Assembly (NCBI GenBank): GCA_052143095.1
Contig: JBKQTR010000435.1
Location: 1 to 22,952 of the forward strand
Length of the DNA: 22,952 bases
Origin: DAHUYF01 sp052143095
GTDB lineage: Bacteria; Pseudomonadota; Alphaproteobacteria; ATCC43930; CGMCC-115725
Direction of reading: 5' to 3'
Positions 1 to 7,870 of the stretch are shown here, one piece after another. The first letter of the stretch is position 1. The number at the start of each line of letters is the position of its first letter. A program made the translations under genes and the position numbers. The notes beneath the pieces were generated by a model, which saw only the letters and a list, made by a program, of their open reading frames with translations, was not told the DNA's origin and made no database searches.

Positions 1-627
1 GTCTCGCTCGTTGGACGCAATGGGGCCGGCCGCACGACCATCATGGACAGCATCATGGGCCTGCTGCCGGTGCGGTCCGGCAGCATCCGGTTTCGCGATG
101 CCGACATCACCCGCATGCCGCCGCACGCGCGCGCTGGATGTGGCATTGGCTATGCACCCGAGGATTCCGGCATCTTTCCGGGACTCACCGTTGCCGAGAA
201 TCTGATGATTAGCCGTTGGCTGGCCGAGCGGTCCGTGCGCGGCCACTCGGCCGGCGTCGACACCGAGGCGCGGGTCTTCACCGTCTTTCCCGAAGTTCGC
301 CAGCTGATCGGCCGGCAGGGCCTCAATCTGAGCGGCGGCGAGAAGAAGATGGTGGCGATCGCCCGCGCAATGTCGCTGGCGCCTCATCTTCTCATCCTGG
401 ACGAGGCGTTCGAGGGGCTCGCGCCGGCGATCGTCAAGCGGTTCCGCGACGCGGTCATGATGATCAAGGACATGGGTATCTCGCTGCTGATCGCGGATTC
501 GAATCTCGTGAATGCCGCGGCGATTGCCGATCGGCTCTATGTCGTCGATCGCGGCGAGATCGTCTTTCACGGCACACCGAAGGAGGCCCTCGCGGATGAC
601 GAAGTCATGCGGACCCTGCGGGGCTGA
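1..627 (+). CDS. LivF-type ABC transporter ATP-binding protein (5' end missing)
   Basis: The reading frame is open from base 1, so the N-terminus lies outside the window; 208 residues are visible, perhaps 25 short of a full LivF. Seen: Walker A GRNGAGRTT at visible residues 5-13, signature LSGGEKK near residue 112, Walker B LLILDE, and the EGLAP tail typical of the LivF subgroup of branched-chain amino acid / amide / urea importers. Such proteins pair with LivG on the inner face of the membrane to drive LivHM permeases, which would lie upstream. Oddities: the Walker A lysine is Arg (codon CGC at 31-33), the Pro after the catalytic Glu is Ala (LDEAFEGLAP), and the switch segment, usually VEQN in LivF, reads IADSN. 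ATP turnover may be impaired or shared with a partner site. It is the first visible gene of a tight operon; the next gene starts 10 bp after its stop. Confidence 0.9.
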   Translation, partial: VSLVGRNGAGRTTIMDSIMGLLPVRSGSIRFRDADITRMPPHARAGCGIGYAPEDSGIFPGLTVAENLMISRWLAERSVRGHSAGVDTEARVFTVFPEVRQLIGRQGLNLSGGEKKMVAIARAMSLAPHLLILDEAFEGLAPAIVKRFRDAVMMIKDMGISLLIADSNLVNAAAIADRLYVVDRGEIVFHGTPKEALADDEVMRTLRG

Positions 628-637
628 GGCCGGAACG

Positions 638-1804
638 ATGCGGCCGCGGGAGAGGGCAACCGCAAGGAATCGTCCAGTTCTATTTCTCGCGCTGGTGGCG
701 GCGCTGACGCTTGCTTCGACGGCGCGGGGCGGCCACGAGATGCCGGTCTATCCCTCCTTTTATCCGCACGAGATCGACATTCGGACAGTCAACCCGGATG
801 AGGCGCTCGCCGCTTTGCGCGAGGCGCGTCTCCATGCCTATCTCGGACACAACCCGCGCGTTATGGGTGCGCTGCCGGAAGCGATCGGCACCGTCAAATC
901 GCTCGGCTCCTTCGTCGTGGTCGAGGTCAATCCCCGCTCGCCGTTGACGCGGGATGAGCCGACCACCTGCGCCGTCGCCGCAAGCATGCTGCGCAATATC
1001 GCCGGGCATGGGGGCGATGTCGTTTTTCACCCCTATCCGGTCACGCCGTTCGATGGCGATTATCTCTATTTTGCCGATCTCGCCGATGCGGCGAAGGCGC
1101 GCTGGCTCGCTCGCGTTGACGGCCCCGCGCCCCGCATCAAGGTGAAGACGGAGGGCGCGCTGGCGGAAAACCTCGTCGACGCCGATCAGCAGACACACGA
1201 CGTCGACTGGGACGCCGCTGTCGAAACCGTCGACGCCGGCGATCTGGTCGCTGCATCGACCGTCGCGGTGAATGGCTGGATTGGGCCGCCCTGGATCAGG
1301 AGCGGCTGGTTTCATGCCCACCGTCTGCTGACCGATTCGTTGCGCGATGCCGATGCGCGGAGCCGCGCCGCGGCCGATGTCGAACGACTCGAGAGCGGTG
1401 ACTACGACAGCGCGATCGAGCGCATCAATCTCGAACGCGATTTCGTCGCCCTCGTCACTGCCGGCTGCGGCAAGACGGTTGCCGGCTACACCGTGAAGCG
1501 GCAATACTTCAACGCCGATTATTCGGCCGGGATCGAAAACATCGGTTACGACGCAATCGAGGGGTTGTATTCCCCGATGTTTCTCCGCACTGCGAAACTG
1601 AAGGATTTTCCGTGGAACGGCTGGCTCGTGGTCGGCATCGACGCACGGCCGACGGCCGCTTGGAATCCGATGGCCGGCTTCACTGACCGGTTCGGGCGGC
1701 TGGCGTGGTACGCCTTGAGCGATACGGCCGTACTGCCGGCGCCCAACGATGCTGGCTGGACGTTCAACCGCATTTCCGATGTCCAGGCGGTGCCAAGCCA
1801 ATGA
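638..1804 (+). CDS. secreted protein of unknown family
   Basis: No family is recognised. The ATG at 638 is chosen over an upstream in-frame ATG at 512 because it gives a clean signal peptide (basic MRPRERATARNR, then hydrophobic VLFLALVAALTLAST) and does not bury the LivF end. The mature part of about 358 residues begins near GHEMPVYPSFYPHEID and looks soluble and periplasmic, with no further membrane segment. It has two Cys (residues 111 and 277), which could form one disulfide, and many Tyr, Trp and His (for example SGWFHAHRL). Position between a LivF ATPase and a cupredoxin, with a 10-bp gap before it and a 4-bp ATGA overlap after it, argues for a shared function. A role as an accessory or ligand-binding protein of the transporter is inference only. 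Confidence 0.8.
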   Translation: MRPRERATARNRPVLFLALVAALTLASTARGGHEMPVYPSFYPHEIDIRTVNPDEALAALREARLHAYLGHNPRVMGALPEAIGTVKSLGSFVVVEVNPRSPLTRDEPTTCAVAASMLRNIAGHGGDVVFHPYPVTPFDGDYLYFADLADAAKARWLARVDGPAPRIKVKTEGALAENLVDADQQTHDVDWDAAVETVDAGDLVAASTVAVNGWIGPPWIRSGWFHAHRLLTDSLRDADARSRAAADVERLESGDYDSAIERINLERDFVALVTAGCGKTVAGYTVKRQYFNADYSAGIENIGYDAIEGLYSPMFLRTAKLKDFPWNGWLVVGIDARPTAAWNPMAGFTDRFGRLAWYALSDTAVLPAPNDAGWTFNRISDVQAVPSQ

Positions 1805-2190
1805 GACACAAAATATCGAAGCCGGTCCATCGGCGCGCCCTCGTGCGCACGGCGCTGGCGCTGCTGCTGGCTGCAGTCGCATCCGGTGCCGTGGCCGCGG
1901 AGGTCGCCCTCGACCTGTCGATCAAGCATGGCCGCTTGACCGGCGGCACTCGCGTCATCCGCGTCAAACAGGGGGATTCCGTCAAGCTTCGGTGGCGTTC
2001 GGATCGGCCGATAACCCTGCATCTCCACGGCTACGACATCGAGATCAAGGTCGAGCCCGGCGTCGTCAAGGAACTTGCGTTCGAGGCCTATGCGACGGGT
2101 CGCTTTCCGGTCCACGTCCACGGCCAAGCCGCGGGCAGTCAAGCCCACGAGGATGCCCCGCTTGTCTATGTCGAGGTTTATCCGCGCTAG
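1801..2190 (+). CDS. exported cupredoxin-like protein, His-only
   Basis: A 129-residue protein starting at the ATG that overlaps the previous stop as ATGA, a translational-coupling arrangement. Residues 1-33 form a signal peptide (MRHKISKPVHRR, then a hydrophobic run ending VASGAVAA). The mature part of about 96 residues is all-beta in character: a GDSVKLRWRSD strand, the TLHLHGYD motif, then GRFPVHVHG and QAHEDAP. This pattern of HLHGYD plus a later His-rich turn is known from cupredoxin-fold domains. However, the mature chain has no Cys and no Met, so a blue type-1 copper site of the usual His-Cys-His-Met kind cannot form; a His-only copper or other metal site, or a purely structural fold, is possible. 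It precedes the large membrane protein by overlap, suggesting both act together at the periplasmic face. Confidence 0.8.
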   Translation: MRHKISKPVHRRALVRTALALLLAAVASGAVAAEVALDLSIKHGRLTGGTRVIRVKQGDSVKLRWRSDRPITLHLHGYDIEIKVEPGVVKELAFEAYATGRFPVHVHGQAAGSQAHEDAPLVYVEVYPR

Positions 2191-4822
2191 GACCGCCATC
2201 TGCCTTCTCGCGGCAGCCGCCGCTTGTGCCACGGCGGCGCCCGCGCGCGCGCATGGCTTCGGCCAACGCTATGACTTGGCACTGCCGCTCTCGCTTTATC
2301 TGATCGGCGCGGCGGCGGCGGTGGTGTTTTCCTTTCTCATTGCTGGCTTGTTCCTTCGGCACCCGTCCCACCGCCGCCTCTATCCGCGGCTCGTGCTCGC
2401 GGGAGCGGGATGGTGGGTGATCGCCTGTCCCCTGGTCGTCATTCTCAAGCTCATTGCCCTCGTCGTTTTCGGCGTTACCGTGCTGGCCGGATTTTTCGGC
2501 AGTCGGGACCCCTACCAGAACATCGCGCCGACGATGGTGTGGATCATCTGGTGGGTCGGGCTGGCCTATGTTTGCGCCTTCGTCGGGAATCTGTGGGCGG
2601 TGGCGAACCCATGGCGCACGGTCTTCGAAGGGGCCGAATGGCTCTACCGCCGCTTCGCTAGCCGGCGCGTGCGGTCGTTCCGCCTGCCTTATCCCGACGT
2701 GCTCGGCGTCTGGCCGGCGTGTATCCTGCTGTTGACCTTCTCCTCTATCGAACTGGTGTTTCCGAACGCCGCCGTGCCCCGCGATCTCGCCTGGCTCGCC
2801 GTCGCCTATTCGGTTCTGACCTGGGTCGGCATGGCGCTTTATGGCAAGGACGTCTGGATAAGCCGCGTCGAGGTCTTCTCCCTGCTCTTCGGCACCTTCG
2901 CTCGCTTCGCCCCGATTGATGCGAAGGTCCGGGACCACGTCGGCGGACAGGAACGGGAATGGGTGCTGCGGCCCTTTGGCGCGGGCCTGTTGGACAGCGA
3001 GCCGGTTTCGACCTCGATGATGGCTTTCGTGTTGGCGCTTCTCGCAACGGTGCTTTTCGACGGCGCGCTCGGCACCGGCGAATGGGCCGCGCTCGAGGAC
3101 GGCGTCGCCGCCCGGCTGCCGGGCCTCGGCGAGGCCGCGTCGTTGGTGATCAGGACGGTCGGCATCGTCGCGTTCTGGCTCATATTCCTCGGCCTCTTCA
3201 CGGCGATCGGCGCGGCTATGAGCGCGGCGGTCGGCGGCAAGCGATCGCCGCTGCAGATGGCGCAGGACTTTGCGTTGACTCTGGTCCCGATCGCCATCGG
3301 CTATCACCTCGCGCATTACCTTCTGTACCTGTTGATCCAGGGACAGTATATCGTGCCGCTCGCTTCCGATCCGTTCGGGCGAGGCTGGAACCTCTTCGGC
3401 ACGGCGGGATACCGTGTCGACATCGCCGTTCTCGGCGCTCGTTTTGCCTGGTACACGGCGTTGACTTCCGTCGTCCTCGGGCACGTCGCCGCCGTCTATC
3501 TCGCGCATACCAAGGCGATGCGGATTCTCGATGGTCGAGCAGTGGCACTGCGCTGCGAGGTGCCGCTGACCGCGCTCATGGTCGCTTTCACCTTCCTCAG
3601 CCTATCGCTTCTTGCCGAGCCGATCGTCGAGCGGCGCGCCGCCGTCGATCGCGCCGCTGCTGGATCCGTTGAGATCGTCATCCCTGCCGGCGCGGTGCTG
3701 CCGGACTTGGGGAGCGGCCGCCTGGTAGCGGTCGGTCCGGGCAAGTTCGCCAAGGAGAAGTTGACATATCGCGTGCTCGGATCGGCCTTCCACGACGGAA
3801 CGCGGATGACGGCCGCGGACATACTTTACGCCTATATGTTCGCCTATCGCTGGAGCAAGTCGGACGATACAGGGAAAGCGCAATACGACCCCTTCGTCGC
3901 CGCCGCGACCGCGCCACTGCGCCAACGGCTCGCGGGTGTGCAAGTCGTGGGGCTCGACACGACCTCGAAGTCGATCCGCTTCGGAGATATAACCTTCGAG
4001 CACGATCTCCTCATCATCGATGTCTACGCCATGCTTGCCCCGGGCGATCCCGATCAGCAAGCCGCCTTCGTGCCGCCCTGGAGCACGGTGCCCTGGCATG
4101 TGATTGCGCTTATGGAGGAGGCAGTAAGCCGCGGTTGGGCTGCGTTCTCCGAAGATGAGGCGCGACGCAGGGGCGTCGAGTGGCTCGATCTCGTCCGTTC
4201 CGGGCCGATGAACGCGCGGCTCGGCACGCTCGTCGAAGGGTTCGCGCGGGATGGCTTTCGCCCCGAGCCCTTGCAGTCATTGGTGAGCGCCGACGAGGCG
4301 CGCAAGCGCTGGACGGCGCTCGCTGCCTTCTACAAGGACCATGGCCATTTCCTCGTCACCAATGGCCCTTATCGGCTCAAGAGCTGGGACGCTGAAGGGG
4401 TGGCGCTCGAGGCGTTCCGCGACATGAGTTACCCGCTCGGCGTGGGCTCCTTCGACGTCTCCGCGATACCGCGCCGCGGCTATGTCACTCGCGTGGAGCA
4501 AAAGGGCCGCCGAATCAGGCTCTCCGGCGATATCGAGACCCTGATGAAATTCCAACGGAGCTACAAGCTCCTGCGCGAGCCCATGCCCACCGTAGCATCC
4601 AACGAGCTACAGCGGTCGGCGCCAGAGTGCCGCTATGTCATCATCGACGGCCAAGGTCAGGTGGCGTCGGCGGGGCTTGCGCACTTGGGAGCGGATGCGA
4701 CGTTCGAGGTCATGCTCGACAGCGAGCTGTCGGTCGGCGATTACACCCTGCTTGCCGAGATCATCGTGAACGGCAATGCGATGAACGCGGAGATCCGGCG
4801 ATTCCCGCTATCCGTGCAGTGA
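2168..4822 (+). CDS. polytopic membrane protein fused to a periplasmic solute-binding-like domain
   Basis: The 884-residue start at ATG 2168 is preferred because MSRFIRARTAICLLAAAA reads as a signal or first membrane segment; upstream in-frame ATGs (2075, 2156) lie inside the cupredoxin gene. After the signal the motif HGFGQRYDL (from about residue 29) leads into roughly ten hydrophobic segments up to about residue 480. The HGFGQRYDL start, GYHLAHYLLYLL (about 378-389) and SDPFGRGWNLFGT (about 399) recall membrane proteins annotated as fenitrothion hydrolase; that name is from memory and does not establish a substrate. The remaining part, from about 498, appears periplasmic: FHDGTRMTAADILYAYMF (about 540) and TNGPYRLKSWD (about 730) resemble segments of family-5 (peptide/nickel) solute-binding proteins, and the last 80 residues look like a small beta domain. 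A membrane channel or enzyme fused to a receptor-like domain is unusual. Last gene of the operon. Confidence 0.85.
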   Translation: MSRFIRARTAICLLAAAAACATAAPARAHGFGQRYDLALPLSLYLIGAAAAVVFSFLIAGLFLRHPSHRRLYPRLVLAGAGWWVIACPLVVILKLIALVVFGVTVLAGFFGSRDPYQNIAPTMVWIIWWVGLAYVCAFVGNLWAVANPWRTVFEGAEWLYRRFASRRVRSFRLPYPDVLGVWPACILLLTFSSIELVFPNAAVPRDLAWLAVAYSVLTWVGMALYGKDVWISRVEVFSLLFGTFARFAPIDAKVRDHVGGQEREWVLRPFGAGLLDSEPVSTSMMAFVLALLATVLFDGALGTGEWAALEDGVAARLPGLGEAASLVIRTVGIVAFWLIFLGLFTAIGAAMSAAVGGKRSPLQMAQDFALTLVPIAIGYHLAHYLLYLLIQGQYIVPLASDPFGRGWNLFGTAGYRVDIAVLGARFAWYTALTSVVLGHVAAVYLAHTKAMRILDGRAVALRCEVPLTALMVAFTFLSLSLLAEPIVERRAAVDRAAAGSVEIVIPAGAVLPDLGSGRLVAVGPGKFAKEKLTYRVLGSAFHDGTRMTAADILYAYMFAYRWSKSDDTGKAQYDPFVAAATAPLRQRLAGVQVVGLDTTSKSIRFGDITFEHDLLIIDVYAMLAPGDPDQQAAFVPPWSTVPWHVIALMEEAVSRGWAAFSEDEARRRGVEWLDLVRSGPMNARLGTLVEGFARDGFRPEPLQSLVSADEARKRWTALAAFYKDHGHFLVTNGPYRLKSWDAEGVALEAFRDMSYPLGVGSFDVSAIPRRGYVTRVEQKGRRIRLSGDIETLMKFQRSYKLLREPMPTVASNELQRSAPECRYVIIDGQGQVASAGLAHLGADATFEVMLDSELSVGDYTLLAEIIVNGNAMNAEIRRFPLSVQ

Positions 4823-5070
4823 AGAACCCATGGCCCGGGTTGTCCGAAACGTCGGCGATATGCCTCTCGCGCGGGTGGTTTGGGCGAACGGCTCTGGACG
4901 CGCCACATCTCGACGCGGACGATGTATGGCCTCGTCGGTTGCGAGCCCCCTTAAAGAATCTGGATCGGCTCAAATGGCAGTAAGCGTCCGGTCTGGGACG
5001 TGACGGCTGTTGCTGGGGTCGGGCATGGCACGCGGAGCCGCTTCGGAGAACGCGATGCTCGCGAGGGTGC
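4823..5070. other. gene-poor gap after the operon
   Basis: Between the end of the large membrane protein and the IS remnant no convincing gene is seen. A 58-codon frame opens at the ATG at 4829 but has no clear ribosome binding site and no recognisable protein character. AACCC and GGGTT near 4827-4843 could pair weakly but no T-run follows, so it is not a good terminator. The stretch may include flanking debris of the neighbouring insertion sequence. Confidence 0.5.
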
Positions 5071-5549
5071 TCAGCCGCTTCCTCCTTCGGCATAGGTCGC
5101 TTGGGCGAATGTGACGCCCATGGTTCGGAGCCGCTCTTTGCCGCGGATTGTCAGGTCAGTGATCATGGCGATTTTGGTAGTCAGGCCGCCGCGCGAGCGC
5201 CCGATCGCCTGATTTTGATTCCCCCTTTTCCGCCGGCCGCATGCTGATGCGCCCGCACGATTGTTGCATCGATGATGACGCTTTCGAGATCGGGATCCTC
5301 GATCACATTCTCACGGATGCGAGGCCACACTCCGCGCTTGGTCCAGCGCGAAAAGCGGCGATAAACCGAATTCCACGCGCCAAATTCCACCGGCAAATCG
5401 CGCCAGGGCGCGCCGGTGCGGCCGAGCCAAAGCACCGCTTCGACAAACAGGCGATTGTTCGCCCCATGACGGCCAGGATCGCCCTCTTTCCCCGCAACGA
5501 GATGGGCGATCCGCTCCCAATGTGCATCGCTCAGACGATGGCGCTTCAT
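5071..5549 (-). pseudogene. IS5-family (IS427-like) transposase remnant
   Basis: The minus-strand frame beginning MKRHRLSDAHWERIAHLV encodes a 122-residue OrfA-like protein with the DUF4096-type N-terminus, GAPWRDLPVEFGAW and the DDE segment IDATIVRAHQHAAGGKGG, typical of IS427-group transposases. At the end of that segment lies AAAAGGGGG (about 5219-5227 on the plus strand as its complement), the usual kind of -1 frameshift site. In the -1 frame the protein continues NQNQAIGRSRGGLTTKI, as in OrfB, but stops at 5071 after only about 50 codons with sequence unlike the rest of OrfB. About 80-100 residues of the catalytic C-terminus are therefore missing and the element should be unable to move by itself. 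Terminal inverted repeats were not found. Confidence 0.8.
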
Positions 5550-5731
5550 CGAAGGCTCCCCAAGTCAGAAGCCTCCCGGATTTTTGAAGCCTTGAATCAC
5601 GAACCGGGATCGAGGGGAACCGCCCACCTCCAACCGAGTCAATCCGTCGCACCCGACCGCCCTTGATCGCCCAGCCCGGCTACCGTTCAGACAGCATCGC
5701 ACTATTCTGAATGTCCACACGCGCTAGCCGC

Positions 5732-7258
5732 TCAGCGCCGCGTCCAATCGCTCGCCTCCTCGAAGGCGCGGGCGGCGCGCAGCAGCGTCGGCTCGTCGAA
5801 ATGCCTTCCCACCAGCATGAGGCCCACCGGCAACCCGCCCAGTTTGGCGCAAAGGATGGTGAAGGCTGGATGCCCTGAGACGTCGAACGGGCAGGTGTTT
5901 TGCTGCATGTTGAGCGCGGCATCGACATAGTCTTCGCGCGTCGCGTCGGCGGCGGGGATGCGGGTCGCCGGGAACGGGATGGTCGGCATCGCCAGCAGGT
6001 CGAAGCTGCCGAGCACCCGGTCATAGGCCTGGCGCAGCAGCACGCGCAGGTTCTGTGCCTTGGCGTGATAGCGGTTGTGGTAGTTGCGGTGCATGTACTC
6101 GCCGAGCAGCAGCACCAGCTTCACCGTCTCCGACACGTCGTCGGGCCGCGCGCGCCAGCCGCGGGCGAAGGCCTCCTGCAGTGAGGTGGTGTAGTAGCCC
6201 ATCCAGTTATTGCCCATCGCATAGCCCTTCAGCATCATCTCCGCCGCCCCTTCGAGGATGATGCCGGTCCAGATCGGCGGACCGTCGTAATGCATCGGCA
6301 CCGACACCTCCTCGACGCTGGCGCCGAGCGCGGTGAATTCGGCGATCGCCGCGCGCACCGCCGCATCCGTCGCCGGCGCGCGCGAATCGGCGGTGGGATG
6401 GCCGAAGCCCTCGCGCAGCACGGCGATCTTGAGCCCCTTCGCGCCCGCGCCGAGCGCGCCGAGATAGTCGCCGGTGCGCGCGTTGATGGTGCGGGGGTCG
6501 TGGACGTCGGGCCCGGCGATGGCGGTCAGCAGCCGCGCCACGTTCTCGACGCTGTCGGCGATCGGGCCGCAATGATCGACGGAATAGGAGATCGGCATGC
6601 CGCCGGTCATCGGCACCAGCCCCCAGCTGGGCTTCAGCCCATAGACGCCGCACCAGGCCGATGGCGTGCGGATCGAGCCGCCCTGGTCGCCGCCCAGCGC
6701 CATCTCGACCTCGCCCGCCGCGACCAGCGCGGCGCTGCCCCCCGAGGAGCCGCCGGTGCTGTGGGCGAGGTTGTAAGGGTTGCGGATGGGGCCGGTGGCG
6801 CAGGTGTGGCTGCCGGCGGAGAAGCAGAGATCCTCGCAGGCGGCCTTGCCGGCGATGATGCCGCCGCTCTCGAGCACGCGCGTCACCACCGTGGCGTCGA
6901 TCTCCGGCACATAGCCTTCGAGCACTTGCGAGCCGTTCATCATCGGCACCCCGGCGACGCAGATATTATCCTTCACCGCCACCTTCTTGCCGGCGAGTAC
7001 GCCGCTCAGAGATCCCTTGATCTCCGTCTTCCAATACCATGCGTTGAAAGGATTTTCTTCGGGTCCGGGGCGGTATCCCGGCAGCCGCGGATAGCGCACC
7101 GGCAGCTTCGGCTCCGGCAGCTGGTCGAGGCGGTCATAGGCGGCGACCGAGCCCGCCATCAGGCCGCGGAAGGAGGCCGCGTCCTCGCGCGTCAGATGCA
7201 TGCCGAAGGACTGGGCGATCTCGAGCAGCTGATCCACACTCGGCAGGCGTACCGGCAT
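5732..7258 (-). CDS. amidase (amidase-signature family)
   Basis: Hydrolyses an amide to an acid and ammonia; the natural substrate is unknown. From the ATG at 7258 the protein has 508 residues, and the Ser-cisSer-Lys triad falls at Lys96 (KKVAVKDN), Ser171 (STGGSSGGSAA) and Ser195 (GGDQGGSIRTP). This numbering matches what I recall for the nitrile-pathway amidase of Rhodococcus (about 521 residues), and the phrases PMMNGS, ATVVTR and GKAACEDLCFS fit that subgroup too. The frame is open up to 7360, but AAGGAGG lies just before two adjacent ATGs (7261, 7258), which decides the start. It stands alone next to an IS remnant; a nitrile hydratase, which often accompanies this subgroup, is not visible. 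It could act on aliphatic or aromatic amides. Confidence 0.93.
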   Translation of the reverse strand: MPVRLPSVDQLLEIAQSFGMHLTREDAASFRGLMAGSVAAYDRLDQLPEPKLPVRYPRLPGYRPGPEENPFNAWYWKTEIKGSLSGVLAGKKVAVKDNICVAGVPMMNGSQVLEGYVPEIDATVVTRVLESGGIIAGKAACEDLCFSAGSHTCATGPIRNPYNLAHSTGGSSGGSAALVAAGEVEMALGGDQGGSIRTPSAWCGVYGLKPSWGLVPMTGGMPISYSVDHCGPIADSVENVARLLTAIAGPDVHDPRTINARTGDYLGALGAGAKGLKIAVLREGFGHPTADSRAPATDAAVRAAIAEFTALGASVEEVSVPMHYDGPPIWTGIILEGAAEMMLKGYAMGNNWMGYYTTSLQEAFARGWRARPDDVSETVKLVLLLGEYMHRNYHNRYHAKAQNLRVLLRQAYDRVLGSFDLLAMPTIPFPATRIPAADATREDYVDAALNMQQNTCPFDVSGHPAFTILCAKLGGLPVGLMLVGRHFDEPTLLRAARAFEEASDWTRR

Positions 7259-7372
7259 CATCCCCTCCTTGCCGCCAGGCGCGGGCGGCGCTGCAGGGGA
7301 TAGTTCCTTGAATGCTGAAAGACGTCCAGCGGCACGCGCGGCTTCGGGCGTCGGGATCAACGGAAATTTACC

Positions 7373-7738
7373 TCACTCGCCGCGCAACGCCTGCTCGATC
7401 TCCGCCACCAGCGCATCGGCGCGGATCGGCTTTTGCAGCAACTTGCCGTAGCGCGGCCCGTGGCGCCCCGCCGCCTTGTCGGCGAAGCCGGTGCTGTAGA
7501 GAACCTTGAGGAAGGGGCGGATCAGCTTGGCCTGGGCCGCGAGGTCGAAGCCGTCTGCGCCGGGCATCACGATGTCGGTGAAGAGCAAGTCGACATGGCG
7601 CTCGGCGATGACGCGGATCGCCTCATAGGCGTCCTGCGCGGTGAGAACGGAGAAGCCTCTGTCGCTGAGCAGGTGCAGGACGAAATCGCGCACCGTGGTC
7701 TCGTCCTCGACGACGAGGATGATGAAGCGGCTTGCCAT
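7373..7738 (-). CDS. single-domain response regulator (receiver only)
   Basis: A CheY-like receiver with no output domain. From MASRFIILVVEDE (ATG at 7738) it has 121 residues: acidic pair Glu11-Asp12, phospho-acceptor Asp55 in LLFTDIVMPG, the switch Ser in LYSTGF and the conserved Lys in LLQKPI. The frame extends to an ATG at 7762 (eight extra residues); neither start has a convincing ribosome binding site, and 7738 is chosen because family members begin close to the first strand. No histidine kinase is adjacent, so its partner is unknown. Such lone receivers are common in alphaproteobacteria, where they act by protein-protein contact or as phosphate sinks. It ends over 100 bp upstream of the amidase start and is probably separately transcribed. 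Confidence 0.88.
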   Translation of the reverse strand: MASRFIILVVEDETTVRDFVLHLLSDRGFSVLTAQDAYEAIRVIAERHVDLLFTDIVMPGADGFDLAAQAKLIRPFLKVLYSTGFADKAAGRHGPRYGKLLQKPIRADALVAEIEQALRGE

Positions 7739-7818
7739 GAGGGAATCAACACTGGAGCCCATTGATCGTCGTTATCCTTTTGCCGAATTGTCTCAAGCTA
7801 TACCGATGGCGCCGCTGG

Positions 7819-7836
7819 AAAAATCCCCCGGAGGGG
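7819..7836 (-). terminator. possible terminator after the cold-shock gene
   Basis: On the minus strand CCCC-TCC-GGGG is followed by GATTTTT, about 35 bp past the cold-shock stop codon and before the response regulator. The stem is only four G:C pairs, so efficiency is uncertain. Confidence 0.4.
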
Positions 7837-7847
7837 CAAGGGCGTAG

Positions 7848-7861
7848 CTCGTTCGAACGAG
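7848..7861. repeat. 14-bp perfect palindrome
   Basis: CTCGTTCGAACGAG is a perfect inverted repeat lying 9 bp beyond the end of the cold-shock gene, between it and the terminator-like stem. It may be part of the transcript end or a protein-binding site; nothing more can be said. Confidence 0.4.
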
Positions 7862-7870
7862 GATACCGGC

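Noticed and set aside
1463..1474. GCGKT in the secreted protein looks like part of a P-loop
   Set aside because: The protein is exported, the motif lacks the rest of a Walker A loop and no Walker B is present.
680..1882. 400-codon minus-strand frame opposite the secreted protein
   Set aside because: Low-complexity shadow without a start signal; the plus-strand gene has a signal peptide and operon spacing.
2066..3508. 480-codon open frame on the minus strand opposite the membrane protein
   Set aside because: Arg/Asp/Glu/Gln-rich shadow typical of the antisense of GC-rich genes; no ribosome binding site and no domain, while the plus strand encodes clear membrane segments.
4829..5005. 58-codon frame after the membrane-protein operon
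   Set aside because: No ribosome binding site, no protein character, beside IS debris.
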